A stretch of DNA of 11,641 nt from Oscillospiraceae bacterium (GCA_016297165.1 JAEDHF010000048.1:1-11641); one strand, 5' to 3'. Shown: positions 1 through 6,981, numbered from the stretch's first letter. Made by a program: numbers and translations. The notes: a model not told the origin generated them from the letters alone.

Positions 1-36
1 TTCTTTGATTTTTTATAAAAATCCTTGCACTTTAGC

Positions 37-81
37 AACTTCTGAAAGGCTTTTTCATTATTTTAAAGCCTTTCAGAAGTT
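37..81. repeat. Perfect 17-bp inverted repeat (hairpin)
   Basis: Bases 37-53 (AACTTCTGAAAGGCTTT) are the exact reverse complement of 65-81, with an 11-base AT-rich loop. No T-run follows the stem on either strand, so it is not a textbook intrinsic terminator. It could be a transcript-end processing hairpin, a small repeat element, or the end of an element lying left of the window. Bases 1-36 hold nothing I recognise. Confidence 0.75.
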
Positions 82-112
82 GATGAGCAGACATTAAGTA
101 GTAATAAGAAAG

Positions 113-142
113 ACGCCCCGATTTGTGTTCAAATCGGGGCGT
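113..142. terminator. Intrinsic-terminator-like hairpin, possibly bidirectional
   Basis: A 13-bp GC-rich perfect stem (ACGCCCCGATTTG at 113-125 with its complement at 130-142) closes on a 4-base loop. The plus-strand 3' flank has only a weak T tract. Read on the minus strand the flank is CTTTCTTATT, which is better. It separates the promoter at 167-195 from whatever lies to the left. Confidence 0.65.
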
Positions 143-166
143 AGTTTATGAAACGAAATATGCTTA

Positions 167-195
167 TTGACAAAATTTCGGGAGCGTGCTATAAT
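167..195 (+). promoter_or_regulatory. Consensus sigma-A promoter
   Basis: TTGACA at 167-172 and TATAAT at 190-195 are separated by exactly 17 bases, a full match to the housekeeping sigma consensus. The expected start of transcription is near 201-203. The only gene downstream in this orientation starts at 272. Confidence 0.85.
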
Positions 196-203
196 ATATT
201 AGG

Positions 204-228
204 AAACGTTCGTTAGCTAACAGCGTTT
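204..228 (+). promoter_or_regulatory. Dyad at the transcription start (candidate operator)
   Basis: A perfect 10-bp palindrome GTTAGCTAAC (212-221) is flanked by a second pair of arms, AAACG (204-208) and CGTTT (224-228), giving a 25-base near-symmetric dyad. It sits immediately downstream of a consensus -10, where a repressor would block initiation. It could instead act as a weak RNA hairpin, since TTTTTATTATT follows. Which protein binds it cannot be told from the window. Confidence 0.45.
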
Positions 229-271
229 TTATTATTGAAACCGAGTTATTCCGAAAGCCTGAGGGTGAATT

Positions 272-982
272 ATGAAAGCAGTATTACTTAACGATAAACA
301 AAGAGATAGGATAATTAAGACGGTAAAGCCTTCCGCCTCCGATTATTATTCTTATCAGAATCTTAATCTTCTTACCGCCGTATATGACGAGGAAAAGGAT
401 ATCTATCTTACCCTGTCCCGTTATATGTCGTCGGCGATAACGAGAATTGGAGATAACTTCGACGATTATAGCTTTGTGCTTCTTACTTCTACGGGGTGCT
501 ATACGGTAAGCTGTCAGGAGAGAGCGGGGGAGTATTTAGGGGTGTTCAGCCCCTTACCCTTAATCATACCAAAAGGTAAAATCGAGGATATGATAAGGTT
601 TTACGACGAAAGCTTTTCCGAACGCAGAGTCCTCGGAAAGGAAGCGGAAAAGGATATTGACAGGGGAGATAAATCCTATACGGAATGGTATCTTGAAGGT
701 TATTTTTCCGAAAAAGGTCAGAATAACGAAAATAACGGCAAAAAGGCGGATGAAAAGTCAGGGAAATTCTGTTTGTCCGCCATAATATGCTTTGCTTTTG
801 CAGCGGCTTCTCTTATAATAGGAGCGTCCTATCACGATTACAGAATGCATCCCGAAAATGCGGCAAATTACAATCTCGGCGTTTCTATGGGCATTATTAT
901 GATAATCGCCTTCGGAGTTTTCCTTCTGACAGGAATTGTCATTTTAGTTCTCGGAAAAAGAAATAATAATGGACGAAAATAG
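272..982 (+). CDS. Unrecognised protein with soluble N-terminus and two C-terminal membrane helices
   Basis: I do not recognise this 236-residue protein. Residues 1-165 are soluble and mixed alpha/beta in character, with a charged, Asn/Lys-rich linker at about 147-166. Two hydrophobic segments follow at about 167-186 and 205-228, joined by a short polar loop, and the protein ends in a basic tail (GKRNNNGRK). This suggests a cytoplasmic N-terminal domain tethered by a helical hairpin. There is no signal peptide. The start is ATG 272, preceded by GAGGGTG at 261-267. It is a single-gene transcript with a very strong promoter and a possible operator, closed by the terminator at 1039-1075. A role in envelope sensing or membrane stress would be speculation. 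Confidence 0.85.
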   Translation: MKAVLLNDKQRDRIIKTVKPSASDYYSYQNLNLLTAVYDEEKDIYLTLSRYMSSAITRIGDNFDDYSFVLLTSTGCYTVSCQERAGEYLGVFSPLPLIIPKGKIEDMIRFYDESFSERRVLGKEAEKDIDRGDKSYTEWYLEGYFSEKGQNNENNGKKADEKSGKFCLSAIICFAFAAASLIIGASYHDYRMHPENAANYNLGVSMGIIMIIAFGVFLLTGIVILVLGKRNNNGRK

Positions 983-1009
983 TCCCTTAGTACTGAACAA
1001 CAAAACCTC

Positions 1010-1024
1010 TTAAGGCGGCCTTAA
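1010..1024. repeat. Interrupted palindrome TTAAGGC-G-GCCTTAA
   Basis: Seven-base arms surround a single G. The arms equal the outermost seven bases of the terminal inverted repeats of the MITE-like element at 11390-11568 (TTAAGGC...GCCTTAA). It may be an excision footprint or a degenerate solo end of that element. It could also be a chance palindrome. Confidence 0.35.
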
Positions 1025-1038
1025 TATGCATAATAACA

Positions 1039-1075
1039 AATACTGACCCGAAATAGCTTTTTTCGGGTCGGTATT
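1039..1075. terminator. Bidirectional intrinsic terminator
   Basis: The 15-bp stem pairs 1039-1053 with 1061-1075 (core GACCCGAAA / TTTCGGGTC, one T-G pair), with a loop of 7 bases. T-rich sequence flanks it on both strands. It lies between the plus-strand gene ending at 982 and the minus-strand cotH remnant ending at 1083, so it can serve both. Confidence 0.75.
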
Positions 1076-1082
1076 GTTTATC

Positions 1083-1844
1083 CTATTGATTGTCCGTTGT
1101 AAATGACGGAGAATTACCCCTGCCCGAAGGCATATTTCCGGGATTCTCGGGCACAGAAGTATCTTCGGGATTTTCGGAAGCCGGGTCGGATTCGTTACGC
1201 CAATCCCTGCCGCCCGAATTGCCCTTATCCATACCGTCGAAGCCGCCCTTTTCGCTGCCTGCATTCATGGTACCCATATCGGAAAGGGATATTCCCGAAG
1301 CGTCGATAAGAGTGGAGCCGTCTGCGTTCTGTCCGTCGGTGGTTGAGGGGATAGTGCCGTTAAGCTGTGCCCTTACGCTTTCTGTACGAAGCTCGCAGAA
1401 CTGACGGAGAGTATCAACGCCCGTGGTGAACTCGTCGTAGGTACAGAATTTTGTGGGGTCCCTTTCTACGTAATCAGATATGAGCGCTGCTGTTTTATCA
1501 ATAATAGACGCTATATCTGTCTGCTCAATAAACTCGGAAAAATACCTGTGATAAAGCTCGGTATATTCCTCGCAGCTGAATATCCAGCCTACCATGGGAC
1601 GGTCGTTTACATCTCCGGATACAGGGCTGTCTATAGCTGCATTAACTTCGCTGTCCCCGTTTCCGCCCCGGAAGGTGCCGAAGGCGAGGTTATAATCCCA
1701 GGGTATCATAGACAGCACGCCCTCTTCCTCGTATAGGTAATAGTTATGAATTATGGAGCCTGTGTAGCTGTCGCCGTTTCTGACATAGTTATGCACTACG
1801 AAATAGCGGATAACCTCGTTTATATTCACAACGCTTTCAAGGCT
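1083..1844 (-). pseudogene. CotH-family protein kinase, C-terminal fragment
   Basis: About 253 residues remain of a CotH-like kinase, a family usually well over 400 residues with an N-terminal signal sequence. The conserved core is clear: NINEVIRYFVVHNYV, HNYYLYEE and PWDYNLAFG (about residues 1-55), the last carrying the DYN metal-binding motif. A tail rich in Gly, Ser, Pro, Asn and Asp follows and ends at a TAG. The upstream part of the kinase domain, the signal peptide, start and promoter are absent. In-frame similarity runs through LESVV to about 1844, where the opposite strand becomes a response regulator. The GTG at 1829 has no convincing ribosome site. No stop or frameshift is seen inside the remnant, so the truncation looks recent or artefactual. 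CotH genes often lie beside a two-component system in clostridia (family knowledge), which fits a local deletion. Confidence 0.8.
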
Positions 1845-2464
1845 TACAGTCCAAGGGCTTCGAAACAGAAGCGGTATATGACGGAAAAAGCGGAAGAGAC
1901 TACGCCGAGCTTGGGATATACGACCTGCTGATACTGGACGTTATGATGCCGGAAATGGACGGCTACGAGGTAGCGAGACGAGTCCGTGCACACCGCTGCT
2001 CTACGCCTATACTTATGCTTACTGCTAAATCAGGTCTTGAGGACAGAATCGAAGGTCTTAACGCAGGAGCAGATTATTACCTCACAAAGCCCTTCGACTC
2101 CAGGGAGCTTCTAGCCTGCGTAAACGCTCTTCTGCGGCGGCAGGGCGCACAGGTAAACGAGCTTTCCTACGGAAATACATCTCTTGACCTTGAATCGGGT
2201 AAGCTGATTTGCGGAAGTAAAAGCGTAAGGCTTTCGGCTAAGGAATTCGATATAATGCGGGTGCTTATGCAGGCAAAAGAAAACAACGTTTCGAAGGAAA
2301 CGCTGCTTACGAAGGTATGGGGATATGAATCTAATGCCGTAGAAAATCATGTTGAGGTATATGTGGGCTTCCTGCGTAAAAAGCTGTCGGGTATAGGCTC
2401 GGATATACGGATTGAGGCTATACGAAGGCTGGGCTATCATCTGGAGGCAGGAAACAATGATTAA
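1844..2464 (+). pseudogene. OmpR/PhoB-family response regulator lacking its first ~20 codons
   Basis: The frame is open from 1814, and recognisable receiver sequence begins at about 1844 (LQSKGFETEAVYDG). The phosphoacceptor Asp is in LLILDVMMPEMDG (codon 1937-1939), the switch Thr in MLTAKSG and the conserved Lys in YLTKPFDS. A winged-helix DNA-binding domain follows (VRLSAKEFDIMRVL to RRLGYHLE). The first strand with the acidic pair and the start codon are missing; about 206 residues remain of the usual 225-230. No ATG, GTG or TTG occurs in frame before ATG 1943, which lies after the phosphoacceptor and has no ribosome site. Any product from there could not be phosphorylated normally but would keep the DNA-binding domain. 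It overlaps the kinase gene by 8 bases. Confidence 0.85.
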
Positions 2465-3662
2465 GCGATTAAGACGGAATTTCATTATCGTAAATATGGC
2501 GATAGTTACGGTAATGCTTGCTGTAATTTTAGGGCTGGTGCTGTTTTTTACAGGGTCGAATATGGAACGGGACAGCGTGCAGCTGCTTCGTACCGCTTCG
2601 ATGAGACCGATGCAGCATGATATGCGAGACGACGCTCCGCATAAAATGCCGCCCTTTGTATTTACGGTTTACAGAACTCCCACTAATGAATATGCCGCTA
2701 TGGGAAGCGAGGTAATTGATTTCTCGGATAGCGATTTGCTGTCGGAAATATTTAATAGGGCAGTAGGAGCGAAGGCAGAAACCGGTGTTCTTGAAGAATA
2801 CTCCCTTCGCTTTCAGATAAGCCGTGAGCCTATGAAAAATGCCGTTTATTTTATAGATATTTCGGCGGAAAAAGAAACCCTCCGCCAGCTTACCTATACC
2901 TGCATTTTTATAGCGGTAATAAGCTTCGGAGTATTTCTGATAATAAGTATTATTCTTGCACGCTGGACAGTAAAGCCTGTAGAAACCGCCTGGGAACAGC
3001 AGAAGCAATTTGTTGCCGACGCTTCCCACGAGCTTAAAACCCCTCTTACCGTTATTATGACAAATGGGGAAATGCTTCTTGAAGGTAATCCTTCTCCCGA
3101 GAAAAGAACGCAGTTCACAGGGAATATCCTTATAATGGCAAAACAGATGAGAGGGCTTATTGAGAGCCTTCTTGAGCTCGCCCGAAGCGACAATAATTCA
3201 AAGGAAGAGGTCTTCGCTAAAACGGATTTCAGCAGTCTTGTTTCGGAAGCATTGCTGCCCTTCGAGCCTCTTTATTTTGAAAAGGGACTGGAGCTGTCAG
3301 CCGAAATACAGGAGAACATAGCCGTTTTGGGCGACAGCGCTTCGCTTTTACGCCTTACGGATATCCTTCTGGATAACGCTATGAAATATTCCTATCCGGG
3401 TACGGCGGTCAGGGTAAGCCTAAAAAGGCAAAGGGAGTGCTGCATTCTGTCGGTGGAAAGCCATGGGGACACCCTTTCAGGGGCGGACCTGAAGAATATT
3501 TTCAAGCGCTTTTACCGTGTAGATAAGGCGAGAAGCATGAATCACAGCTACGGTCTCGGACTTCCGATAGCGGAGAGTATCGTAGAGAAGCATAAGGGAA
3601 AAATAAGAGCAGAGAGCGTAAGCGGCGTAAATACCTTTCGGGTAAGGCTGCCGCTGGCGTAA
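2457..3662 (+). CDS. Two-component sensor histidine kinase
   Basis: This 401-residue membrane kinase has helix 1 at about 9-31, an extracytoplasmic sensor of roughly 110 residues, helix 2 at about 146-168, then a HisKA domain with the phosphoacceptor in DASHELKTPLT (His191). The ATPase domain has the N box LLDNAMKYS (Asn307), the F box IFKRFYRVDKAR and the G2 box YGLGLP (365-370). The usual DxGxG of the G1 box is replaced by ESHGDTLS (334-341); related clostridial kinases often carry a variant such as NTGE here (from memory). ATG 2457 is chosen because GGAGG lies at 2443-2447; a longer frame from 2412 lacks such a site. It is coupled to the truncated regulator, whose promoter is gone, so expression may be low. 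The protein itself looks intact. Confidence 0.88.
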   Translation: MIKRLRRNFIIVNMAIVTVMLAVILGLVLFFTGSNMERDSVQLLRTASMRPMQHDMRDDAPHKMPPFVFTVYRTPTNEYAAMGSEVIDFSDSDLLSEIFNRAVGAKAETGVLEEYSLRFQISREPMKNAVYFIDISAEKETLRQLTYTCIFIAVISFGVFLIISIILARWTVKPVETAWEQQKQFVADASHELKTPLTVIMTNGEMLLEGNPSPEKRTQFTGNILIMAKQMRGLIESLLELARSDNNSKEEVFAKTDFSSLVSEALLPFEPLYFEKGLELSAEIQENIAVLGDSASLLRLTDILLDNAMKYSYPGTAVRVSLKRQRECCILSVESHGDTLSGADLKNIFKRFYRVDKARSMNHSYGLGLPIAESIVEKHKGKIRAESVSGVNTFRVRLPLA

Positions 3663-3676
3663 ATGCGGTTATATTT

Positions 3677-4663
3677 TTATTTGCGGCGGGATTTTCCTGC
3701 CGCTTTTTTTATAAGCTTATCGCTTTTTACCACAAGTATGTCGCCCTCCTCGGCGGCGATAGTATCGTTCGGTATCAGGGTAAGATTATCACGGATAATT
3801 ACTATCACGTTCATACCGAAATCCTCCGCTATTTCTGATGCGTTAAGTCCCGTAAGACCGCTTTCCTTCGTAACGGATATCTCTCCGATAGAAGAAATAT
3901 CGTTGAATTTTACGAGGGAATTCTGCTTTTTTGAGTAATGCTCAACAAAGCCTGCGCTTATGATACCTGTAGGAATAGCTACAACTCCTACGCCGAGAAA
4001 GGCTATTATAATGCCCATAATCTTACCTAAAACCGTAACGGGATAAATATCACCGTAGCCAACGGTAAGAAGCGTCGCCATACTCCACCATATTCCCGAA
4101 AAAGCGTTCTCGAAAACCTCGGGCTGGAATTCATGCTCCACATTATAGATACCGATAGAGGAGGCAAGCATTAGTACAACGATTATGAAAAGGGAGGAAA
4201 AAATCTGGTTCTTTTTCTCCTTTAGTACGGAGGTTATTACACTGAAGGAGTCGTGCTGTGCATTTATTCTGAAAAGATGGAAAATGCGGACGACACGCAG
4301 CATTCTGAAAAGCACAAAGCCCGAAAGGAAGAAGAAGGGGAGAATCGTAAGTAGGTCAACAATTCCGTCGTAGGATATCAGGAATTTAAGTATTGCACGT
4401 CCTCTTTTTACGTCCTTGTAGAGCAGGTCGGCTGTCCAGATACGAAGAGCGTATTCGATACAGAATATTATAACCGTAACAAGCTCAATAACCTTACAGG
4501 CAGGATGCAAAAATGCCATCTGACTGAAGGTTTCAACAAACATAGCGGTAATATTAAGGATAATTACGACGGAAATAAGAATATCGAAGCTGCGGCTCGG
4601 AAGGTCCTCCTTGTTTCCTATCTGTATTATATCGAAAATACGTTTCTTAATTGTTTTTATCAT
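3677..4663 (-). CDS. Voltage-gated potassium channel with C-terminal TrkA-C domain
   Basis: This 328-residue protein has six membrane segments: S1 about 27-44, S2 56-77, S3 92-113, S4 116-133, S5 154-172 and S6 209-236. The pore loop holds the K+ filter TVGYGD (200-205). S4 reads RMLRVVRIFHLFR, with Arg at every third position except a His at 129, a plausible voltage sensor. S6 has a Gly-rich stretch and a PTG bend. Residues 260-320 form a TrkA-C/RCK-C-type regulatory domain (EISVTKESGL to GDILVVKSDK), suggesting ligand gating as well. The gene starts 6 bases after the DXS-like stop; the only Shine-Dalgarno-like GAGG is about 17 bases upstream, so translation is probably coupled. Its last codons overlap the terminator of the converging kinase gene. 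Confidence 0.93.
   Translation of the reverse strand: MIKTIKKRIFDIIQIGNKEDLPSRSFDILISVVIILNITAMFVETFSQMAFLHPACKVIELVTVIIFCIEYALRIWTADLLYKDVKRGRAILKFLISYDGIVDLLTILPFFFLSGFVLFRMLRVVRIFHLFRINAQHDSFSVITSVLKEKKNQIFSSLFIIVVLMLASSIGIYNVEHEFQPEVFENAFSGIWWSMATLLTVGYGDIYPVTVLGKIMGIIIAFLGVGVVAIPTGIISAGFVEHYSKKQNSLVKFNDISSIGEISVTKESGLTGLNASEIAEDFGMNVIVIIRDNLTLIPNDTIAAEEGDILVVKSDKLIKKAAGKSRRK
3683..3710 (+). terminator. Intrinsic terminator of the sensor-kinase transcript
   Basis: An 8-bp stem (GCGGCGGG at 3683-3690 with CCTGCCGC at 3696-3703, one G-T pair) closes a 5-base loop and is followed by seven T. It lies 20 bases past the kinase stop codon. On the minus strand the same bases encode the Ala-Gly-Lys-Ser-Arg-Arg tail of the potassium channel, so the site does double duty. 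Confidence 0.85.
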
Positions 4664-4669
4664 AGATTT

Positions 4670-6415
4670 TTAAAGAATATCCTCTGTAATCTGTAGGGGG
4701 GTAATACGATTTTTCTTAAGTATTTCGTCAACAGAATATCTGTCGATAAATTCCTTTTTAAGGCCGTAGTTGTAAACCCTCATATCCGAAGAGCCGTAGA
4801 AGCGTGTTATCTTTTCGCCGAAGCCGCCGTCAAGACTTCCGTCCTCAAGGGTTACCACCTTTGTGTGGGTCCTTTTAAGCTCCTCCAGCATTTTTGTATC
4901 AATGCCCGTAATATATCTTGGGTTGATAAGGGTAGGTGCGGCGCCTGTCTTTTCCGCAATCATATCAGCAAGCTCTTCGCCAATCCGGTAGAAGTCGCCG
5001 AGAGCGATTATTGCGATATTTTCGCCCTGTCGTGTGATGCGGTATTTGTTTAGCTCGCTGTAGTCGGTATCAACCGTACTTTCGGAATGGATAACCCCGT
5101 TACAGGGCACTCTTATTGCCACGGGATATTTATCCTGCTCAATGCTCCAGTCGAGCATAGCAAAATATTCTTCGCAATTAGTAGGCGCAAGATAGACGAG
5201 GTTCGGTATATTGGACATCATCGGGATATCGTAAATTCCGAGATGGGTAATATCGCTCATTCCATATACCGAAGCGGTATTTACAAGAAGGGTAGCGGAA
5301 TTACCGTTTATGCAAAGGTCCTGTGAAATCTGGTCATAGGTTCTCTGGAAAAAGCTTGAATGGGTGGCGAAAACGGGCTTTCCTCCGTTTTTTGCAATTC
5401 CCGATACCATAGCTACGGCGTGTTCCTCGGCGATACCTACGTCAACGAACTGTTTTCCCGCTTTCTTTCGCTTATCCTCGGTAAAGCCGATATTCGTGGG
5501 AACGGCTGCAACAACCGTAACCACCGTCTTATCCGCCTTCATTTTCTTAAGCAGATAGTCGCAGGTCATACTGCCGTAATCCTCGCCCTCCCGGGAATAA
5601 ATATCCTTTCCCGTTTCAATATCGAAGGGCATGTGCCAATGCCAGCTTTCCTTATTCTTTTCGGCGGGAGCGTAGCCCTTACCCTTCTCTGTGCATATAT
5701 GCAGGACGACGGGGTGGTCGATATCCTTAACCTTTTTAAAAGCTTCGATAAGCTTTCCGATATTATTTCCCTCGGAAACATAGAGGTAATCCAGTCCCAT
5801 AGCCTTAAAAAGATTACATTCACAGCTTCCGTCAGACTCACGGAGCGCTTTCAGGTTCTTATAAAGACCGCCGTGGTTTTCCGCAATCGACATATCGTTA
5901 TCGTTAACTACTATTATAAAATTGCTTTCAAGCTCGGCGGCGAAATCAATACCCTCGAGAGCCTCTCCGCCGCTTAAGGAGCCGTCTCCGATAACGGCGA
6001 TAATATTCTCCTTGTCTCCCTTTAAATCCCTTCCCTTAGCGAGACCGCAGGCAAGGCTTACCGAGGTTGAGGTGTGGCCAACATTAAAGAAATCATGGTC
6101 GCTTTCCTCGGGATTCGTATAGCCCGAAATGTCGCCAAAATGCTCGTCGAGGTAGAAAGCGTCCTTGCGTCCTGTGAGGATTTTATGGGTATAGGACTGA
6201 TGGGATACATCATAGACTATTTTATCCTTCGGGGAGTCGAAAACGTAGTGGAGAGCGATTGTAGCTTCGACAAATCCGAAATTGGGTCCGAAATGACCGC
6301 CCTTTTTTGAAAGACGATTCATAAGCCCCTTCCTTATTTCTTCCGCTAATGCTTCCAGCTCGGCTATAGTCATATTCTTAATATCTTTGGGTGAATTTAT
6401 TTTCTCGATATACAT
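4670..6415 (-). CDS. dxs: Compact 1-deoxy-D-xylulose-5-phosphate synthase-like enzyme
   Basis: This 581-residue thiamine-diphosphate enzyme has DXS domain order; typical DXS is about 620. Seen: GGHFGPNFG (His41), DVSHQSYTHKILTGR, the cofactor/Mg motif GDGSLSGG with VNDNDMS (143-176), the catalytic Glu in GIAEEHAV (Glu330), and a C-terminal domain with EDGSLDGGFG. Canonical DXS joins pyruvate and glyceraldehyde 3-phosphate to give the first intermediate of the MEP isoprenoid pathway. Against E. coli DXS recalled from memory, with a constant offset of 40, several substrate-pocket residues differ: Tyr392 is His352, Arg420 is Thr380, Asp427 is Ser387 and Arg478 is Cys438. Arg398 (Arg358) and His431 (His391) are kept. 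The missing length lies between the cofactor motif and the second domain. It may therefore be a divergent paralogue with another acceptor. ATG 6415 follows AAAGGAG. Confidence 0.85.
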   Translation of the reverse strand: MYIEKINSPKDIKNMTIAELEALAEEIRKGLMNRLSKKGGHFGPNFGFVEATIALHYVFDSPKDKIVYDVSHQSYTHKILTGRKDAFYLDEHFGDISGYTNPEESDHDFFNVGHTSTSVSLACGLAKGRDLKGDKENIIAVIGDGSLSGGEALEGIDFAAELESNFIIVVNDNDMSIAENHGGLYKNLKALRESDGSCECNLFKAMGLDYLYVSEGNNIGKLIEAFKKVKDIDHPVVLHICTEKGKGYAPAEKNKESWHWHMPFDIETGKDIYSREGEDYGSMTCDYLLKKMKADKTVVTVVAAVPTNIGFTEDKRKKAGKQFVDVGIAEEHAVAMVSGIAKNGGKPVFATHSSFFQRTYDQISQDLCINGNSATLLVNTASVYGMSDITHLGIYDIPMMSNIPNLVYLAPTNCEEYFAMLDWSIEQDKYPVAIRVPCNGVIHSESTVDTDYSELNKYRITRQGENIAIIALGDFYRIGEELADMIAEKTGAAPTLINPRYITGIDTKMLEELKRTHTKVVTLEDGSLDGGFGEKITRFYGSSDMRVYNYGLKKEFIDRYSVDEILKKNRITPLQITEDIL

Positions 6416-6422
6416 TTCAATA

Positions 6423-6429
6423 CTCCTTT
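6423..6429 (-). promoter_or_regulatory. Ribosome binding site of the dxs-like gene
   Basis: On the minus strand this reads AAAGGAG, seven bases before ATG 6415, and fixes the start of the DXS-like protein. Confidence 0.85.
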
Positions 6430-6471
6430 ACTTCCTTTGCATTTCTGTTATTAAGCGTGAGTTACCGATTT

Positions 6472-6500
6472 ATTATACCATAATTCCCCTAAAAAAGCAA
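6472..6500 (-). promoter_or_regulatory. Extended -10 promoter of the dxs-like/kch operon
   Basis: On the minus strand the -10 is TATAAT (6472-6477), preceded by TGG (extended -10). A partial -35, TTGCTT (6495-6500), lies 17 bases upstream. The transcript would have a leader of about 50 bases; no riboswitch is recognisable in it. Confidence 0.75.
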
Positions 6501-6632
6501 CAACGACAAAAGGATATGCTGTCTATGATATCATAATGTCCGTTGCCGGGTCTTGCTATGTCCTTGTATGTCCCCGTATTCTGTGTTAGCCTTTATTATG
6601 CAGTTTAACCGCTGCGGAAAGGAGAAAATTAT
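6501..6632. other. Spacer with palindrome and ATGTCC repeats upstream of the phage cassette
   Basis: No gene is seen. The stretch contains a perfect 12-bp palindrome TATGATATCATA (6524-6535) followed by ATGTCC at 6536, 6558 and 6568; the last two belong to a TATGTCC repeat with 10-base spacing. TATTAT at 6594-6599 is a possible -10 for the phage cassette but has no convincing -35. The ribosome site GGAAAGGAG (6616-6624) precedes ATG 6633. I found no attachment-site direct repeat shared with the right edge of the cassette. Confidence 0.5.
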
Positions 6633-6974
6633 ATGTCCATAAAAACAGACGGCTTAAATCTTACTCTCCCCTGTGGTGACAGCGCAGAAATCGCAATAAC
6701 CCCCTGTTTCGGCGAGAGCGAGGAGCCATATTTCCTGGGAGAGGGCGAAAGCATTGTATTTACGGTAGAAACCACCGACCGAAAGAGGGCGGTAATCGAA
6801 AAAACCGCCAACGAACAGGACGAAACGGGGGCGGTAAGCTTCTTCCTCTCTCCCTCGGAAACGGATTTGCCCAGGGGAAGCTACTGCTATACGGCGAAGC
6901 TCATCGGCGCAGAGGGCGAGCTTATCGATACTTTTATCGGGGGCGTAAGTCCTGCCGCCTTTTATGTAAAGTGA
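6633..6974 (+). CDS. Phage baseplate/tail-tip protein, small beta-rich
   Basis: This 113-residue protein is predicted to be mostly beta strand, with no membrane segment or signal. Its opening (MSIKTDGLNLTLPCGDSAEI) and Ig-like pattern, with SYCYTAKLIG near residue 83-92, resemble the small protein that often follows the tail-associated lysin gene in clostridial siphophages, or the N-terminal domain of BppU-type baseplate proteins. That assignment rests on pattern and gene order, not a clear signature. ATG 6633 is supported by GGAAAGGAG 8 bases upstream. It is the first gene of the cassette; 7 bases separate it from the next gene. Confidence 0.75.
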   Translation: MSIKTDGLNLTLPCGDSAEIAITPCFGESEEPYFLGEGESIVFTVETTDRKRAVIEKTANEQDETGAVSFFLSPSETDLPRGSYCYTAKLIGAEGELIDTFIGGVSPAAFYVK

Positions 6975-6981
6975 GGCGGCT

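Noticed and set aside
1090..1404. Plus-strand frames opposite the cotH tail
   Set aside because: They mirror the low-complexity C-terminus of the CotH fragment; Pro/Ser-rich translation comes from codon bias on the other strand.
2111..3193. Minus-strand frames opposite the regulator and kinase
   Set aside because: They are antisense shadows of strong domain-bearing genes with no ribosome sites.
5360..5977. 205-codon plus-strand frame
   Set aside because: It is fully antisense to the well-supported DXS-like gene and has no recognisable domain.
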